This document shows, in pieces, positions 8,142 to 17,754 of a stretch of DNA of 64,000 bases; the stretch's first letter is position 1; each line of letters begins with the position of its first letter. The notes under the pieces were generated by a model, which was not told the DNA's origin, searched no databases, and saw only the letters and a list, made by a program, of their open reading frames with translations. This DNA comes from an uncultured Acetobacteraceae bacterium (GTDB taxonomy: Bacteria > Pseudomonadota > Alphaproteobacteria > Acetobacterales > Acetobacteraceae): assembly GCA_903895595.1 (NCBI GenBank), contig CAITUP010000113.1, forward strand, positions 1 to 64,000, written 5' to 3'. Made by a program: the position numbers and the translations under genes.

Positions 8142-9041
8142 ATGACCAACGAAGAACGCGACATCATCACCCAGTTCATCACCCGCGTCAGCGGAGCACA
8201 GCGCACGCCGCAGCCAGCCCTCGGCGGATCGGTGCCGGCGACAACGCAGCCGCCGTTGCCGCCCGTGGATCGGGAGGCCGACGCCCTTATCGGCGCGCTG
8301 TTCCAGCAATATCCGGAAGCGCGCTACCGGCTGACGCAAACCGCGTTTGTGCAGGAACATGCACTGGCGGAAGCGCAGAACCGCATCCAGCGCCTGGAGT
8401 GGGAATTGCAGCAGGCGCAACAGGCGTTGCAGCAGGCCCAGCAGGCCGCCGCGCAGGCGGCGCAGCAGCGGCCGGCCTCGGGCGGGATTTTCGGTGGGCT
8501 GTTCGGTGGCGGGCGGACGCAGGCCCCGCCGCCTCCGCCGCCGCAGCCGGGTCCGGCCTGGAACGCCGGCGGCGCGCCGCAACAGGGCTACCAGCAGCCC
8601 ATGTACCAGCAGGCGCCTCCGCCGCCCCCGCAATATGCGCCCGGCTATCAGCCCGGCATGTTCCAGCAGCGCCCCGGCGGCGGGTTCTTGGGATCGGCAC
8701 TGACCACCGCGGCCGGTGTGGCCGGCGGATTGGTCGTGGGGAACGCGCTGATGGGCATGTTCTCCGGCCATCATGGCAGCGACAGTTTCGGCGGCGGGTT
8801 TCCGCAAGGTGGCGGTTTCGCGGGTGGCGGCGGCAGCCCCTGGGCGGCGCCGCAGCAGGATTACGTCGATCAAGGCACATGGAGCGGCGGCGGTGGCGCG
8901 GCCCCGCTCGCCAATCAGGACTACGTCGATAACGGCACCTGGGATCAACCGACGGCGGATCAATCGTCCTGGACCGACAACAGCGGTGGCGGCGGCTGGG
9001 ATTCCGGCGGCGGCGGTGGCGGATCCGACGACACGTTCTGA
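8142..9041 (+). CDS. DUF2076 domain-containing protein
   Basis: 299 aa. The N-terminal 100 residues (MTNEERDIITQFITRVSG..., DREADALIGALFQQYPEARY, then a Gln-rich coiled coil) fit DUF2076. The middle is Pro/Gln-rich with a glycine-rich hydrophobic patch (about 185-210) that may touch membrane. The tail is Gly/Ser-rich with two near-repeats, QDYVDQGTW and QDYVDNGTW. Function unknown. Confidence 0.8.
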   Translation: MTNEERDIITQFITRVSGAQRTPQPALGGSVPATTQPPLPPVDREADALIGALFQQYPEARYRLTQTAFVQEHALAEAQNRIQRLEWELQQAQQALQQAQQAAAQAAQQRPASGGIFGGLFGGGRTQAPPPPPPQPGPAWNAGGAPQQGYQQPMYQQAPPPPPQYAPGYQPGMFQQRPGGGFLGSALTTAAGVAGGLVVGNALMGMFSGHHGSDSFGGGFPQGGGFAGGGGSPWAAPQQDYVDQGTWSGGGGAAPLANQDYVDNGTWDQPTADQSSWTDNSGGGGWDSGGGGGGSDDTF

Positions 9042-9115
9042 CGGGACCTCCCGCCTTTCCGGTCGGTTAGGGATGACGTGCTGGGAGATCAGGGGCCCAA
9101 TTCGCGTTCAAGCGA

Positions 9116-9907
9116 TTGTCCTGTTTGCCAGTCCGATCCCGCTCGACCGGGTTCGCCGGCGCGGCTAGCTTCGGTGGTACCCCAACCGCCAAGGTCGCCG
9201 CCCTGCTTTCCCTCGCCACCGCGTTCACCCCCAATGAATGGCAGGCCATCCGCCTGACCCTGACCGTCGCCTCGCGCGCCGTCGCCGCCGATCTTCCGCT
9301 GGCGTTGGGCCTCGCCTTCGTCCTGTCCCGCTGCCGCTTCTTCGGCCGAGGCGCCTTGGACACCGTCGCCCATCTGCCGCTGGTGCTGCCGCCCGTCGTC
9401 GTCGGCTGGTTGCTGCTGCTGCTGTTCGGCCTGCACGGCCCGATCGGCGCCTGGTTGCACCAATGGTTCGGCATCCGTCTGGTATTCACCACCGCAGGCG
9501 CCTCTTTGGCCTGCGGGGTGATGATTTTGCCGCTGATGCTCCGCGCCATCCGCCTGTCGCTGGAGGCCGTCGATCCCGGTCTGGAGCAAGCCGCCCGCAG
9601 TCTTGGCGCCCGTCCGTGGGACCGGTTTTTGACCATCACCCTGCCGCTCGCCGCTCCGGGCGTGCTGGTCGCCGCGATCACCGGCTTCGCCGCGGCATTG
9701 GGGGAGTTCGGGGCCGTCATCACCTTCGCCGCCAACATTCCCGGCGAGACCCAGACCCTGCCGCTGGCGATCTACAGCGCCCTGCAAAGCCCCGGCGGGG
9801 AGGAAACGGCGGCGCGCCTGTCCCTGGTTTCCGTCGGGTTGGCGGTGGTGTTCCTGGTTCTGGCGGAAAGCCTGGGCCGGCGGCTGCGGGCAAGGGTCGG
9901 ACGGTAA
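9116..9907 (+). CDS. modB: Molybdate-type ABC transporter permease (orphan)
   Basis: 263 aa if started at TTG 9116. From about residue 40 it matches ModB: FTPNEWQAIRLTLTVA, five to six membrane helices, and an EAA loop EQAARSLGARPWDRFLTITL that contacts the ATPase. The first 35 residues are not family-like and no ATG lies in frame before FTPNEW, so the true start is uncertain (TTG 9116 has no clear ribosome site). Neither modA nor modC is adjacent. It may be a stranded or decaying copy, or may work with partners elsewhere. Confidence 0.78.
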   Translation: MSCLPVRSRSTGFAGAASFGGTPTAKVAALLSLATAFTPNEWQAIRLTLTVASRAVAADLPLALGLAFVLSRCRFFGRGALDTVAHLPLVLPPVVVGWLLLLLFGLHGPIGAWLHQWFGIRLVFTTAGASLACGVMILPLMLRAIRLSLEAVDPGLEQAARSLGARPWDRFLTITLPLAAPGVLVAAITGFAAALGEFGAVITFAANIPGETQTLPLAIYSALQSPGGEETAARLSLVSVGLAVVFLVLAESLGRRLRARVGR

Positions 9908-9971
9908 CCGGCGGTTCCGCCTCCACCCTGGCCGTGCTACGGCCTAGGCCAACACAGACCGAGTACCCACC

Positions 9972-10769
9972 ATGGCTTTCCCGCCCCGCCCACTGGCTTT
10001 CGTCATCGCGCCGACCGATCAAGGCACGCTGATCGTCAACCGCTTCGACTTCCGGCTTCAGGATGGCGGGGCCGTCGGCGTCGGCGCCGGCCTGCTGAAC
10101 GCGGCCCGTTACGACCCGCATGAGGTCGCGGTCGTCCAGCAGTTACTGGCCTTGCGGCGGCAGCATTTCGGCGACGGGGTGATTGCAATCGACTGCGGCG
10201 CCAACATCGGGGTGTTCACTGTCGAGTGGGCCAAGTTCATGACCGGCTGGGGCCAGGTGCTGTCGTTCGAAGCGCAGGAGCGCGTGTTCTACGCACTCGC
10301 CGGCAATATCGCGATCGGCAACTGCTTCAACGCCCGCGCCATTCATGCCGCTGTGGGCGCGACCAGCGGCGTGTTGCGGATTCCCCATCCCAATTATCTG
10401 GCACCCGGCACTTTCGGTAGCCTGGAATTGCGCCCGTCGGACCGCACCGAAAATATCGGCCAGCCGATCGATTATTCCGAGGAAAATACGTCCCCGGTAT
10501 CGTTGATCACGATCGATTCGCTGAACCTGCCGCGCCTAGACCTGCTGAAAGTCGATGTCGAAGGTATGGAAGCCGAGGTTCTCGCCGGCGCCGACGCCAC
10601 CCTTGCCCGCACCCGCCCGATCGTCTTCGCCGAACATATCAAAAGCGATCGGGCCGAACTGATCGGGTTGCTGGCAGCGCATGGGTACCGGCATTTCATC
10701 GGGCCGATGAACATTCTGGCCATCCACGAAGGGGACCCGTCCATGAGCTTTATCCAGCAGGCGGCGTGA
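9972..10769 (+). CDS. FkbM family methyltransferase, tandem copy 1
   Basis: 265 aa, class I SAM methyltransferase of the FkbM type. Motif I is IDCGANIGVFTVEWAK (about residues 74-89); the SAM-ribose acidic residue is in SFEAQER; the FkbM signature LLKVDVEGMEAEVL lies near residue 193. Members O-methylate sugars, polyketides or other small molecules. The next gene is a clear paralogue, 63 bp downstream, with the same ends and many identical blocks, so this is a tandem duplication. Acceptor unknown; nearby glycosyltransferases suggest a glycan. Confidence 0.88.
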   Translation: MAFPPRPLAFVIAPTDQGTLIVNRFDFRLQDGGAVGVGAGLLNAARYDPHEVAVVQQLLALRRQHFGDGVIAIDCGANIGVFTVEWAKFMTGWGQVLSFEAQERVFYALAGNIAIGNCFNARAIHAAVGATSGVLRIPHPNYLAPGTFGSLELRPSDRTENIGQPIDYSEENTSPVSLITIDSLNLPRLDLLKVDVEGMEAEVLAGADATLARTRPIVFAEHIKSDRAELIGLLAAHGYRHFIGPMNILAIHEGDPSMSFIQQAA

Positions 10770-10832
10770 CTGGCGGCGCCGATCCGACCAAGCCTCATGC
10801 CAACGACGATCGACAATAGATAGAGTAAATCC

Positions 10833-11633
10833 ATGCCCCATCCGCCACGGTCTTTAGCCTTCATCCTCGCCCCAACCGATCAAGGCACGCTGATCGTCAA
10901 TCGCTTCGATTACCGAATCGATGAGGTGGGCGAGGGGATCGGCATCGGTTTCAATCTTTTGAACGCCGGCAGCTACGAAGCCACCGAGGCCAATATCGTT
11001 TGCAACCTGCTCGCTTTACGGCGGCGATGTCACGGCGATGGCGTCGTGGCCGTGGATTGCGGTGCGAATATCGGCGTATTCACGGTCGAATGGGCCAAAT
11101 CGATGACCGGCTGGGGAGAGGTCGTGGCGATCGAAGCGCAGGAGCGCATCTTTTATGCGTTGGCCGGCAATATCGCGATCAACAACTGTTTGAATGCACG
11201 CGCCATTCACGCTGCCGCGGGCGCGTCCAACGGGACGATGAACATCCCGCAGCCGAATTACCTCATGCCCGCGACGTTCGGCAGCCTGGAATTGCGTGCC
11301 AGCGAAAAAACGGAATTCATCGGCCAGGACATCAGCTATGCCGAGGAGCATCTGCGACCGGTGGCGATGATCGCGATCGATACGATCGGGCTCCGCCGTA
11401 TCGATCTGCTCAAGATCGATGTCGAAGGCATGGAAGCGGATGTCCTGGAAGGGGCCAAGGCATCGATCGCGCGCGATCATCCGCTTCTCGTCATCGAACA
11501 CATCAAAAGCAATGTGCGGGTATTGCACGATATATTGGCCGAGCACGGGTATAACAGTTACGTTGTCGGTATGAATATCATGGCGATCCATCCAGACGAT
11601 CCCGTCGCGCAGTTCGTCAGGATGGCACCCTGA
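10833..11633 (+). CDS. FkbM family methyltransferase, tandem copy 2
   Basis: 266 aa, paralogue of the preceding gene. It keeps motif I (VDCGANIGVFTVEWAK), the EAQER acidic turn, FGSLELR, and LLKIDVEGMEADVL. Third-codon positions and surface segments have diverged, so it is not a recent copy, and both copies keep intact catalytic motifs. Its last 17 bp overlap, tail to tail, the 3' end of the OpgH-like gene on the other strand. Confidence 0.88.
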   Translation: MPHPPRSLAFILAPTDQGTLIVNRFDYRIDEVGEGIGIGFNLLNAGSYEATEANIVCNLLALRRRCHGDGVVAVDCGANIGVFTVEWAKSMTGWGEVVAIEAQERIFYALAGNIAINNCLNARAIHAAAGASNGTMNIPQPNYLMPATFGSLELRASEKTEFIGQDISYAEEHLRPVAMIAIDTIGLRRIDLLKIDVEGMEADVLEGAKASIARDHPLLVIEHIKSNVRVLHDILAEHGYNSYVVGMNIMAIHPDDPVAQFVRMAP

Positions 11634-13263
11634 GGCGATCGCATCCGACCTCTTCGGGTGTTGCGGCGATGCCGTGGCGGCGCAGCCAGGTACCGAACCT
11701 CGGCTGCGCGGTCAGCACGCAAAACGGGACTGCCAACGGCAATCCTCCGGCCAAAGGGACCGCCCACGGGACCGCCCACGGCACCGCCCCCCAACCCGCC
11801 ATCGCGAAGCCCGCGAACGCCGCGAGGCCCAGCGTGGTGTGCGGCCAGAGCAAATGCGCCGCCTCGCCCCATCCCACGCCCCGATCGCCCCGGTTCTGCG
11901 GCAGCCAGGCCGGCTGCATCCCCAGCAGCAGTCGCACCGTGGTGGCGGTTTTCCCGACGACCGATATCGCGTCCAGCAGCAGGGTAAACACTGTCTCGGC
12001 CAGCACGCCGCACAGAAAGCGTCCGGTCCCGCCATAGGTTCCGATCCGTCGGCCCGCCTCCACATACCCCAGCAGCTTGGGCGCATAGATCGCCCCGGCC
12101 CAGGCCAGCATGACCGCCAGCACACGCCCGGCGGGGAACGGAGAAACCGGATCGGTCACCGCCGCCACGACCGCCCCGGCCAGTAAAACCAGATAGAACG
12201 GCGTGCAGCCGAACAGCAGGATCGCCTGTGCGAGCTGCCACTGCCCCATCGGCCGCAAACCCGGCATGCGCAGCAGATGCCGGTATTCCAGGTTCCCGGC
12301 GAGCCAGCGCAGCTCCCGCCGCATGAACTCGGGCAAAGCCGGGGGATTAGCCTCGAACGACCCGTCTTCCTCCGCCAGCAGCCTTATGCCCCAGCCGGCA
12401 CCGGCCAGCAGTGCCGCCTCCACTTGATCGTGCGACAGGATCGGCCGCCCGTCCGGCAGCAGCGGCAAACGCGCATGTTCGCGGAATGGGGCGATGCGGA
12501 TCAGGGCATTGTGGCCCCAGTAGCAGCACTCATCCCCCTGCCACCATGCCAGCGCTGCCGCCCAGGTGCGCATCCCCGCGCGCATGCCGAACTGAAACAG
12601 CCGCGGAAACGCCGCGCTTGCCGGCAGCCCCACGGTCAGATGCTGCACGATGGCGAGGTGCGGGTGCGCCTCCATCTCCGCCGCGAGCCGCAGCACGGCG
12701 CGGGCCGACATGCGCGAGTCGGCGTCGAGGATCAGCATCAGCGGGAATCCGTCCGCGCGATGATCCATGAACTCCATGATATTCCCGGCCTTGAACCGGT
12801 CGTTGTCGGTGCGCCGCCGGTAGCGGATGCGCGCCGGATCGGCTTTCCGGAAGGCGGCGATAGCTTGTTCTTCGGCGTCGGCCGCCGCATCCGAACTGTC
12901 GGACAGCACGAACAGAGCGAACAAGTCCCCCGCGCCCAACGCGTCCAGTTCGTCCAGCAATTGCCGGAGCGGCGGCAGCACGGCGTCCATGTCCTCATTC
13001 CGCACGGTCACCGCGATGGCGATGCGGCTTTTCGGGAGCGGGTACGCCTCGGGCAGCGGCTTCCGGCACAGCAGCACCGCAAACCCGGCCACCCCCTGCA
13101 TCAGGCAGAACCCGACCCACAGCGCCGCCAGGGCGAAACTCCCCAGCATCGCCGCCTTCGCCATCGTCCATCCGCCCGGTGCCAGTGCGCGGACCATCAG
13201 CGCGATCAGTCCGGCGGCGGCCAGCAAACTGCCGCAAAGCATGAGCGCACGTCGGAATGGCAT
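11617..13263 (-). CDS. OpgH/MdoH-like membrane glucosyltransferase
   Basis: 548 aa, glycosyltransferase family 2 in the inner membrane. Two N-terminal helices (residues 6-28, 38-60), a cytoplasmic catalytic domain (AIAVTVRNED nucleotide strand, LILDADSRMS with the DxD-type metal site, LSHDQVEAALL acceptor acid, LRWLAGN of the QxxRW box), then five or more C-terminal helices. OpgH polymerises beta-1,2-glucan from UDP-glucose in osmoregulated periplasmic glucan synthesis. It is shorter than E. coli OpgH (about 850 aa), as is common in alphaproteobacteria. No opgG is adjacent. Start ATG 13263 precedes the first membrane helix. Diverges from the GT4 gene by 45 bp. Confidence 0.82.
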   Translation of the reverse strand: MPFRRALMLCGSLLAAAGLIALMVRALAPGGWTMAKAAMLGSFALAALWVGFCLMQGVAGFAVLLCRKPLPEAYPLPKSRIAIAVTVRNEDMDAVLPPLRQLLDELDALGAGDLFALFVLSDSSDAAADAEEQAIAAFRKADPARIRYRRRTDNDRFKAGNIMEFMDHRADGFPLMLILDADSRMSARAVLRLAAEMEAHPHLAIVQHLTVGLPASAAFPRLFQFGMRAGMRTWAAALAWWQGDECCYWGHNALIRIAPFREHARLPLLPDGRPILSHDQVEAALLAGAGWGIRLLAEEDGSFEANPPALPEFMRRELRWLAGNLEYRHLLRMPGLRPMGQWQLAQAILLFGCTPFYLVLLAGAVVAAVTDPVSPFPAGRVLAVMLAWAGAIYAPKLLGYVEAGRRIGTYGGTGRFLCGVLAETVFTLLLDAISVVGKTATTVRLLLGMQPAWLPQNRGDRGVGWGEAAHLLWPHTTLGLAAFAGFAMAGWGAVPWAVPWAVPLAGGLPLAVPFCVLTAQPRFGTWLRRHGIAATPEEVGCDRLRVPS

Positions 13264-13308
13264 CGCGGAATCCTGTCTGGCCGGTTCGAAGCGGCGCCTG
13301 TATAGCCG

Positions 13309-14421
13309 ATGACAATGCAATCGCACGCCGATCCCCATGTCGCCGTTGTCCTCCCGCCGCGGGAGGGTTTCGGCCCCGGCCGTACCGGCGCCCTCGGTCT
13401 ATTGGCGCGCCGCTACGTAGGCACGCCGGGTTTCCGCACGACGATCTACGGCGGCGTGCAGGACGGGCCGGTGTTCCCCCACATCGATTTCATCCCGGTC
13501 AAGCCGACGATCTGGTGGCCGGGCCCGACCAATGTCCGCTTTGCCATCGCCGTCGCCGGCCTGCTGCGGCGGGCGCGTCCTGCACTGGTGGAGGTGCACA
13601 ACCGGCCAGAAATCGCGCTGGCCATTGCATCCCGTCTGCCTGACGTCCCGGTGACGCTGATCCTGAACAACGATCCGCAGGAGATGCGCGGCGCACAGAC
13701 GCCGGCCGAACGCGCGACGATGCTGCGCAAGTTGGCGCTGGTCCTGACATCGTCGGAGTATCTGCGGGGGCGGTTGATGGAGGGCGTCCCGCCTCCCGAC
13801 CGGCCGCCCGTCATCTTGCCGAACTGCCTGGACCTGAACGAACTGCCGCCGGCCCGCCCGCGCCAGCGGTCGATCCTGTTCGCTGGTCGGGTGGTCGCGG
13901 AGAAAGGGCCGGACGCCTTCGTCATGGCCTGCGCCGCCGCGCTGCCGTATCTGCCGGGCTGGACGGCGACGATGATCGGTGCAGACCGCTTCCGCACCGA
14001 CAGCCCCGAAACGGCGTTCGTGCAATCGGTCCGCGCGGCGGCGGAGCGTGCGCCCGTCAATATGGCCGGCTACCGGGATCACCCTGAGGTGCTGGAGGCG
14101 ATGGGCCGCGCGGCCATCGTCGTGGTGCCGAGCCGATGGCCGGAGCCGTTTGGGCTGGTGGCGCTGGAAGCGATGGCGAGCGGGGCGGCTCTGATTTGTT
14201 CCCCGCGCGGCGGCTTGCGGGAGGTCGCGGGAGATGCGGCGCTCTACGCCGATCCCGACACGCCCGCCGAGATCGCTTTGGCCCTGCGCACCCTCGGCCG
14301 CGATGATTCGCGCCGAGCCGCGATGGCGGATGCGGGGAGGGCGCGCGCCCGACAATTCGATTTGCCGGTGATCGCGGAGCAACTGGCGACGCTGCGGCAC
14401 TGGGTGATCGGGCAGGGCTGA
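13309..14421 (+). CDS. Glycosyltransferase family 4 protein
   Basis: 370 aa, GT-B fold. The C-terminal half has the GT4 nucleotide-sugar site: SILFAGRVVAEKGPDAFV and RWPEPFGLVALEAMASG, the E-x7-E motif. The N-terminal half begins with a glycine-rich loop (EGFGPGRTGALG). Product unknown; it probably adds a hexose to a surface glycan or glycolipid. The 45-bp divergence from the OpgH-like gene means their promoters overlap. Confidence 0.85.
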   Translation: MTMQSHADPHVAVVLPPREGFGPGRTGALGLLARRYVGTPGFRTTIYGGVQDGPVFPHIDFIPVKPTIWWPGPTNVRFAIAVAGLLRRARPALVEVHNRPEIALAIASRLPDVPVTLILNNDPQEMRGAQTPAERATMLRKLALVLTSSEYLRGRLMEGVPPPDRPPVILPNCLDLNELPPARPRQRSILFAGRVVAEKGPDAFVMACAAALPYLPGWTATMIGADRFRTDSPETAFVQSVRAAAERAPVNMAGYRDHPEVLEAMGRAAIVVVPSRWPEPFGLVALEAMASGAALICSPRGGLREVAGDAALYADPDTPAEIALALRTLGRDDSRRAAMADAGRARARQFDLPVIAEQLATLRHWVIGQG

Positions 14422-14479
14422 AGGCCATGGGGCTTTTCTCCGGGTGGATTTCCGCGCCCCGTCGTGCGAAGCCTGTGCC

Positions 14480-15586
14480 ATGCTTCTGTTGATCCCCGGC
14501 CCCGTCACGACCCGCCCCGAGGTGCGCGCAGCGCTCGCTCAGGACATCGCGCCTTGGGACAATGAATTCAAAGCCGTCTACCGGCGGGTGTTGGACCGGG
14601 TCCTGGCGATCGCGGGCGGGATTCCCGGCCAGCACGCGGCCCTGCCGTTGCAAGGCGGCGGGCACTTCGTCATCGAAGCCGCCATCCGGACCTTCGTTCC
14701 GCCCGGCCGTAAAATCCTGATCCCAACAACTGGCCGTTACAGCGAGAGCATGATCCGTTTGGCCCGCGAAGCCGGCCGCGTCCCTGTCGTGCTGCCCGTC
14801 GCGCCCGGCCATCCCACCGATCCGGCGGTGATCGGGGCCGCGCTGGAGGCCGATTTTTCCATCTCCCATGTCGGGCAGGTCTATTCGGAGACCGGGACCG
14901 GGGTGATCCACGACGCCGTCGCCATCGGCGCGGCGGTGCACAGGGCCGGGCGGCGGATGATCGTGGATGCAGTGTCGGCGTTCGGGGCCTTGCCGATGAA
15001 CGTGGCGGCCCAGCAGGAACTCGATGCGGTGGTGTTCTCGTCCAACAAATGCATCGAGGCTTTGCCGGGCATCGCCTTCGCCGTTTGCCCCATCGACCGG
15101 CTTAAGCAATGCGCCGGACAGGCCGGCAGCTGGTCGCTCGACCTGTCCGATATCCTGACCCATGACGCCCGTCCCCGCTTCACGCCCCCGGCGCAGATCG
15201 TCGCGGCGTTCGACAGGGCGCTGGATTTCTTCGATGCCGAGGGCGGCCGCGAACCCCGTTTGGCCCGCTACTCCGCCAACGCGATGACGTTCTACGACGG
15301 GATGGTGGACCTCGGTCTGACCCCCTGGTTGCCGAGAGATCGTCAGGGTCCCATTATCGTGGTGATCCACGCGCCGGCCGATCCGGCATGGAACCTGCAA
15401 AACTTCGTCGACGCCCTTAAAGCGCGCGGCGTTCTGATCAGTAACTTCTTCAATACGCCGACCCCCAGTTTCCGCGTCGGCTGCATCGGAGCGATCACCC
15501 CGGACGATATGCGGGGCGCGGTCGCGGCGATGGACGCGGCCCTGAAGGAGATCGGCATCACCCGCCGGGAGGCAGCATGTCCGTGA
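14480..15586 (+). CDS. phnW: 2-aminoethylphosphonate--pyruvate transaminase-like class V aminotransferase
   Basis: 368 aa, PLP fold type I. Signature features: [13 protein letters not shown] at the N-terminus, the cofactor lysine in [13 protein letters not shown] (PhnW-type), and [10 protein letters not shown] at the C-terminus. PhnW converts 2-aminoethylphosphonate plus pyruvate to phosphonoacetaldehyde plus alanine. No phnX, phnA or phnY is near, so a related role (other class V substrates) is possible. ATG 14480 chosen over 14444 because the family begins at MLLLIPGP. Its last 10 bp overlap fhs in another frame, indicating coupling. Confidence 0.75.
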   Translation: MLLLIPGPVTTRPEVRAALAQDIAPWDNEFKAVYRRVLDRVLAIAGGIPGQHAALPLQGGGHFVIEAAIRTFVPPGRKILIPTTGRYSESMIRLAREAGRVPVVLPVAPGHPTDPAVIGAALEADFSISHVGQVYSETGTGVIHDAVAIGAAVHRAGRRMIVDAVSAFGALPMNVAAQQELDAVVFSSNKCIEALPGIAFAVCPIDRLKQCAGQAGSWSLDLSDILTHDARPRFTPPAQIVAAFDRALDFFDAEGGREPRLARYSANAMTFYDGMVDLGLTPWLPRDRQGPIIVVIHAPADPAWNLQNFVDALKARGVLISNFFNTPTPSFRVGCIGAITPDDMRGAVAAMDAALKEIGITRREAACP

Positions 15587-17253
15587 ACCCAGACCTCGAA
15601 ATTGCCCGCGCCGCGACGCTTCGCCCCATTGGGGAAATCGCGACGAAACTGAACATTCCGGATTCGGCCATCGAGCCGTACGGCAAGCACAAGGCCAAGA
15701 TCGGTCTGGATTTCGTGTCCTCGCTGGAAAGCCGGCCCGATGGCGCGCTGGTGCTGGTCACCGGCATCAGCCCCACCCCGGCGGGCGAGGGCAAGACCAC
15801 CACGACCGTCGGCCTTGGCGACGCGCTGAACCGCATCGGCAAGCGGGCGGCGATCTGTCTGCGTGAACCCAGCCTCGGCCCCAGCTTCGGTATGAAGGGG
15901 GGCGCGGCCGGCGGCGGCTATGCCCAGGTGGTCCCGATGGACCAGATCAACCTGCATTTCACCGGCGATTTCCATGCCATCACCTCCGCGAACAATCTGC
16001 TCGCGGCGATGATCGATAACCACATTTACTGGGGCAACAGCCTGGGCATCGATGAGCGCCGCATCTCCTGGCGCCGTTGTCTGGACATGAACGACCGGTC
16101 GTTGCGCTCGATCGTCGGTAGCCTGGGCGGTGTGGCGAACGGCTTCCCGCGCGAGGATGGGTTCGACATCACGGTCGCGTCCGAAGTCATGGCGGTGTTT
16201 TGTCTGGCGCGCGATCTCGCCGATCTCCAGGAACGCCTAGGCAAAATGATCGTGGCGCAAACCCGCGACGGCAAGAACATCACCGCGCGCGACATCAAGG
16301 CCGACGGCGCCATGTCCGTGCTGCTGAAAGACGCGCTGGCCCCCAATCTGGTGCAAACGCTGGAGGGTTCGCCCGCCTTCGTCCACGGCGGCCCCTTCGC
16401 CAACATCGCCCACGGCTGCAACTCCGTGATGGCCACGCGCCTTGGCCTGAAACTCGCCGACGTCGTGGTGACGGAAGCCGGCTTCGGCGCGGATCTGGGC
16501 GGTGAGAAGTTCCTGGACATCAAGTGCCGCCAAGCCGGGCTGAAACCGTCCTGCGCCGTGGTCGTCGCCACCGTCCGCGCCCTGAAGATGCACGGCGGCG
16601 TCGCCCGTAACGCGCTGGGGCCTGAGAACGTCGAAGCCGTGAAGCGCGGTATCGCCAACCTCGCCCGTCACGTCGAGAATTTGCAGAAATTCGGCATGCC
16701 GGTGGTCGTGGGCGTCAACCACTTCACCTCCGACACCCCGGCCGAGTTCGAAGCGATCCGCGAAGCCATGGCCGCGCAGGGCGTCGAAGCCATTTCCTGC
16801 ACCCATTGGGCGCACGGCAGCGCGGGGGCCGAGGCTCTGGCGCACGCGGTGGCGAAGAAGATCGACGCCAAGGAAGCGGCCTACAAGCCGTTGTATGGCC
16901 TGGACCTGAAACTGGCCGACAAGATCCGAGCGATTGCGCAAGGCATCTATCGCGCTGCCGACATCTCCGTGCCCGACTCCGTCGCTCGGCGGTTAAAGGC
17001 GTTCGAGGACGCTGGCTTCGGCGACGTGCCGGTTTGCATCGCCAAGACCCAGTACAGCTACACATCCGACCCCACGATCATGGGCGCCCCGACCGGTCAT
17101 ACGCTGCCGGTGCGGGAGGTGCGGCTGTCCGCCGGGGCCGGCTTCGTCGTGGCGGTCTGCGGCGACATCATGACCATGCCCGGCCTGCCGCGCGTGCCGG
17201 CCGCGGAAGCGATCATGCTGAACGCGGCGGGCGAGATCGAAGGGCTGTTCTAA
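15577..17253 (+). CDS. fhs: Formate--tetrahydrofolate ligase
   Basis: 558 aa, normal length. Makes 10-formyl-THF from formate, THF and ATP in the cytoplasm. Motifs: [18 protein letters not shown] (ATP site), [18 protein letters not shown] and [11 protein letters not shown] near the N-terminus, and the C-terminal [15 protein letters not shown]. The start lies inside the end of the preceding aminotransferase gene. Complete, with no sign of damage. Confidence 0.97.
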   Translation: MSVNPDLEIARAATLRPIGEIATKLNIPDSAIEPYGKHKAKIGLDFVSSLESRPDGALVLVTGISPTPAGEGKTTTTVGLGDALNRIGKRAAICLREPSLGPSFGMKGGAAGGGYAQVVPMDQINLHFTGDFHAITSANNLLAAMIDNHIYWGNSLGIDERRISWRRCLDMNDRSLRSIVGSLGGVANGFPREDGFDITVASEVMAVFCLARDLADLQERLGKMIVAQTRDGKNITARDIKADGAMSVLLKDALAPNLVQTLEGSPAFVHGGPFANIAHGCNSVMATRLGLKLADVVVTEAGFGADLGGEKFLDIKCRQAGLKPSCAVVVATVRALKMHGGVARNALGPENVEAVKRGIANLARHVENLQKFGMPVVVGVNHFTSDTPAEFEAIREAMAAQGVEAISCTHWAHGSAGAEALAHAVAKKIDAKEAAYKPLYGLDLKLADKIRAIAQGIYRAADISVPDSVARRLKAFEDAGFGDVPVCIAKTQYSYTSDPTIMGAPTGHTLPVREVRLSAGAGFVVAVCGDIMTMPGLPRVPAAEAIMLNAAGEIEGLF

Positions 17254-17281
17254 AACCAGCGGCGGCCGCGGGCTGCCGGTT
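17254..17281 (+). terminator. Weak hairpin after fhs
   Basis: AACCAGCGGC (17254-17263) can pair with GCTGCCGGTT (17272-17281), with one mismatch and one G-T pair, immediately after the fhs stop. Only three T residues follow, so termination would be weak. Confidence 0.35.
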
Positions 17282-17314
17282 TGCCCGTCGCCGCATCCAA
17301 CCGGGAGTCTCCGC

Positions 17315-17731
17315 ATGGAATACGTTTGCGACGCCCCGAAAAACCGAACCTGGTTCCGCCTTGTCTCGGAAGGCGAAGCCATTGCCGAATCCATGGCGAT
17401 GAATCACGCCGTCGAAAAGCACTACCGCCGTGAGCGCGAGCGGACCTCCGACAGCTACCAGCCCAAAACCACCGTCTACATCGAGCAGGATATCGGCAAG
17501 GAAGCCTACATCCAGCGCACCATGCCGCTGTTCCTGACTTTGCGGGATGAGGACGGGCTTGCGCTGGTGACCGCCATGCTGCCGCCGAACGGCAAGCCGG
17601 ACGGGGCCTGCATCGTCGTCGGGCGCGGCAACGCCGACCCCTATCCCGATCATGGCGATGCCATCGAGGCTCTCGGCCGGCACTACGGCATGACCCTCGA
17701 CCGGCATCGCTGCTTTCCCTATCGTCGCTGA
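17315..17731 (+). CDS. Hypothetical protein, 138 aa
   Basis: 138 aa with no membrane segment or signal peptide and no domain I recognise. Features: an N-terminal strand MEYVCDAPKNRTWFRL, a charged helix with RRERERTSD, and a C-terminal half with strands MPLFLTLRDEDG and CIVVGRG. Codon use matches its neighbours. It sits between fhs and a cupin gene, 23 bp upstream of the latter, so the two may be co-transcribed. Confidence 0.6.
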   Translation: MEYVCDAPKNRTWFRLVSEGEAIAESMAMNHAVEKHYRRERERTSDSYQPKTTVYIEQDIGKEAYIQRTMPLFLTLRDEDGLALVTAMLPPNGKPDGACIVVGRGNADPYPDHGDAIEALGRHYGMTLDRHRCFPYRR

Positions 17732-17754
17732 TCCAAGAAAGAAGGAGCGTTCCC

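Noticed and set aside
8400-8470. The CAGCAGGC-rich tract as a DNA repeat or CRISPR-like array.
   Set aside because: It codes for the Gln/Ala-rich coiled coil of the DUF2076 protein and has no unit-and-spacer structure.
11700-11800. The repeated GGGACCGCCCACGG segment near the end of the OpgH-like gene as a mobile or regulatory repeat.
   Set aside because: It lies in frame and encodes a short repeated WAVP motif in the last membrane loop; a small coding repeat is the simpler reading.
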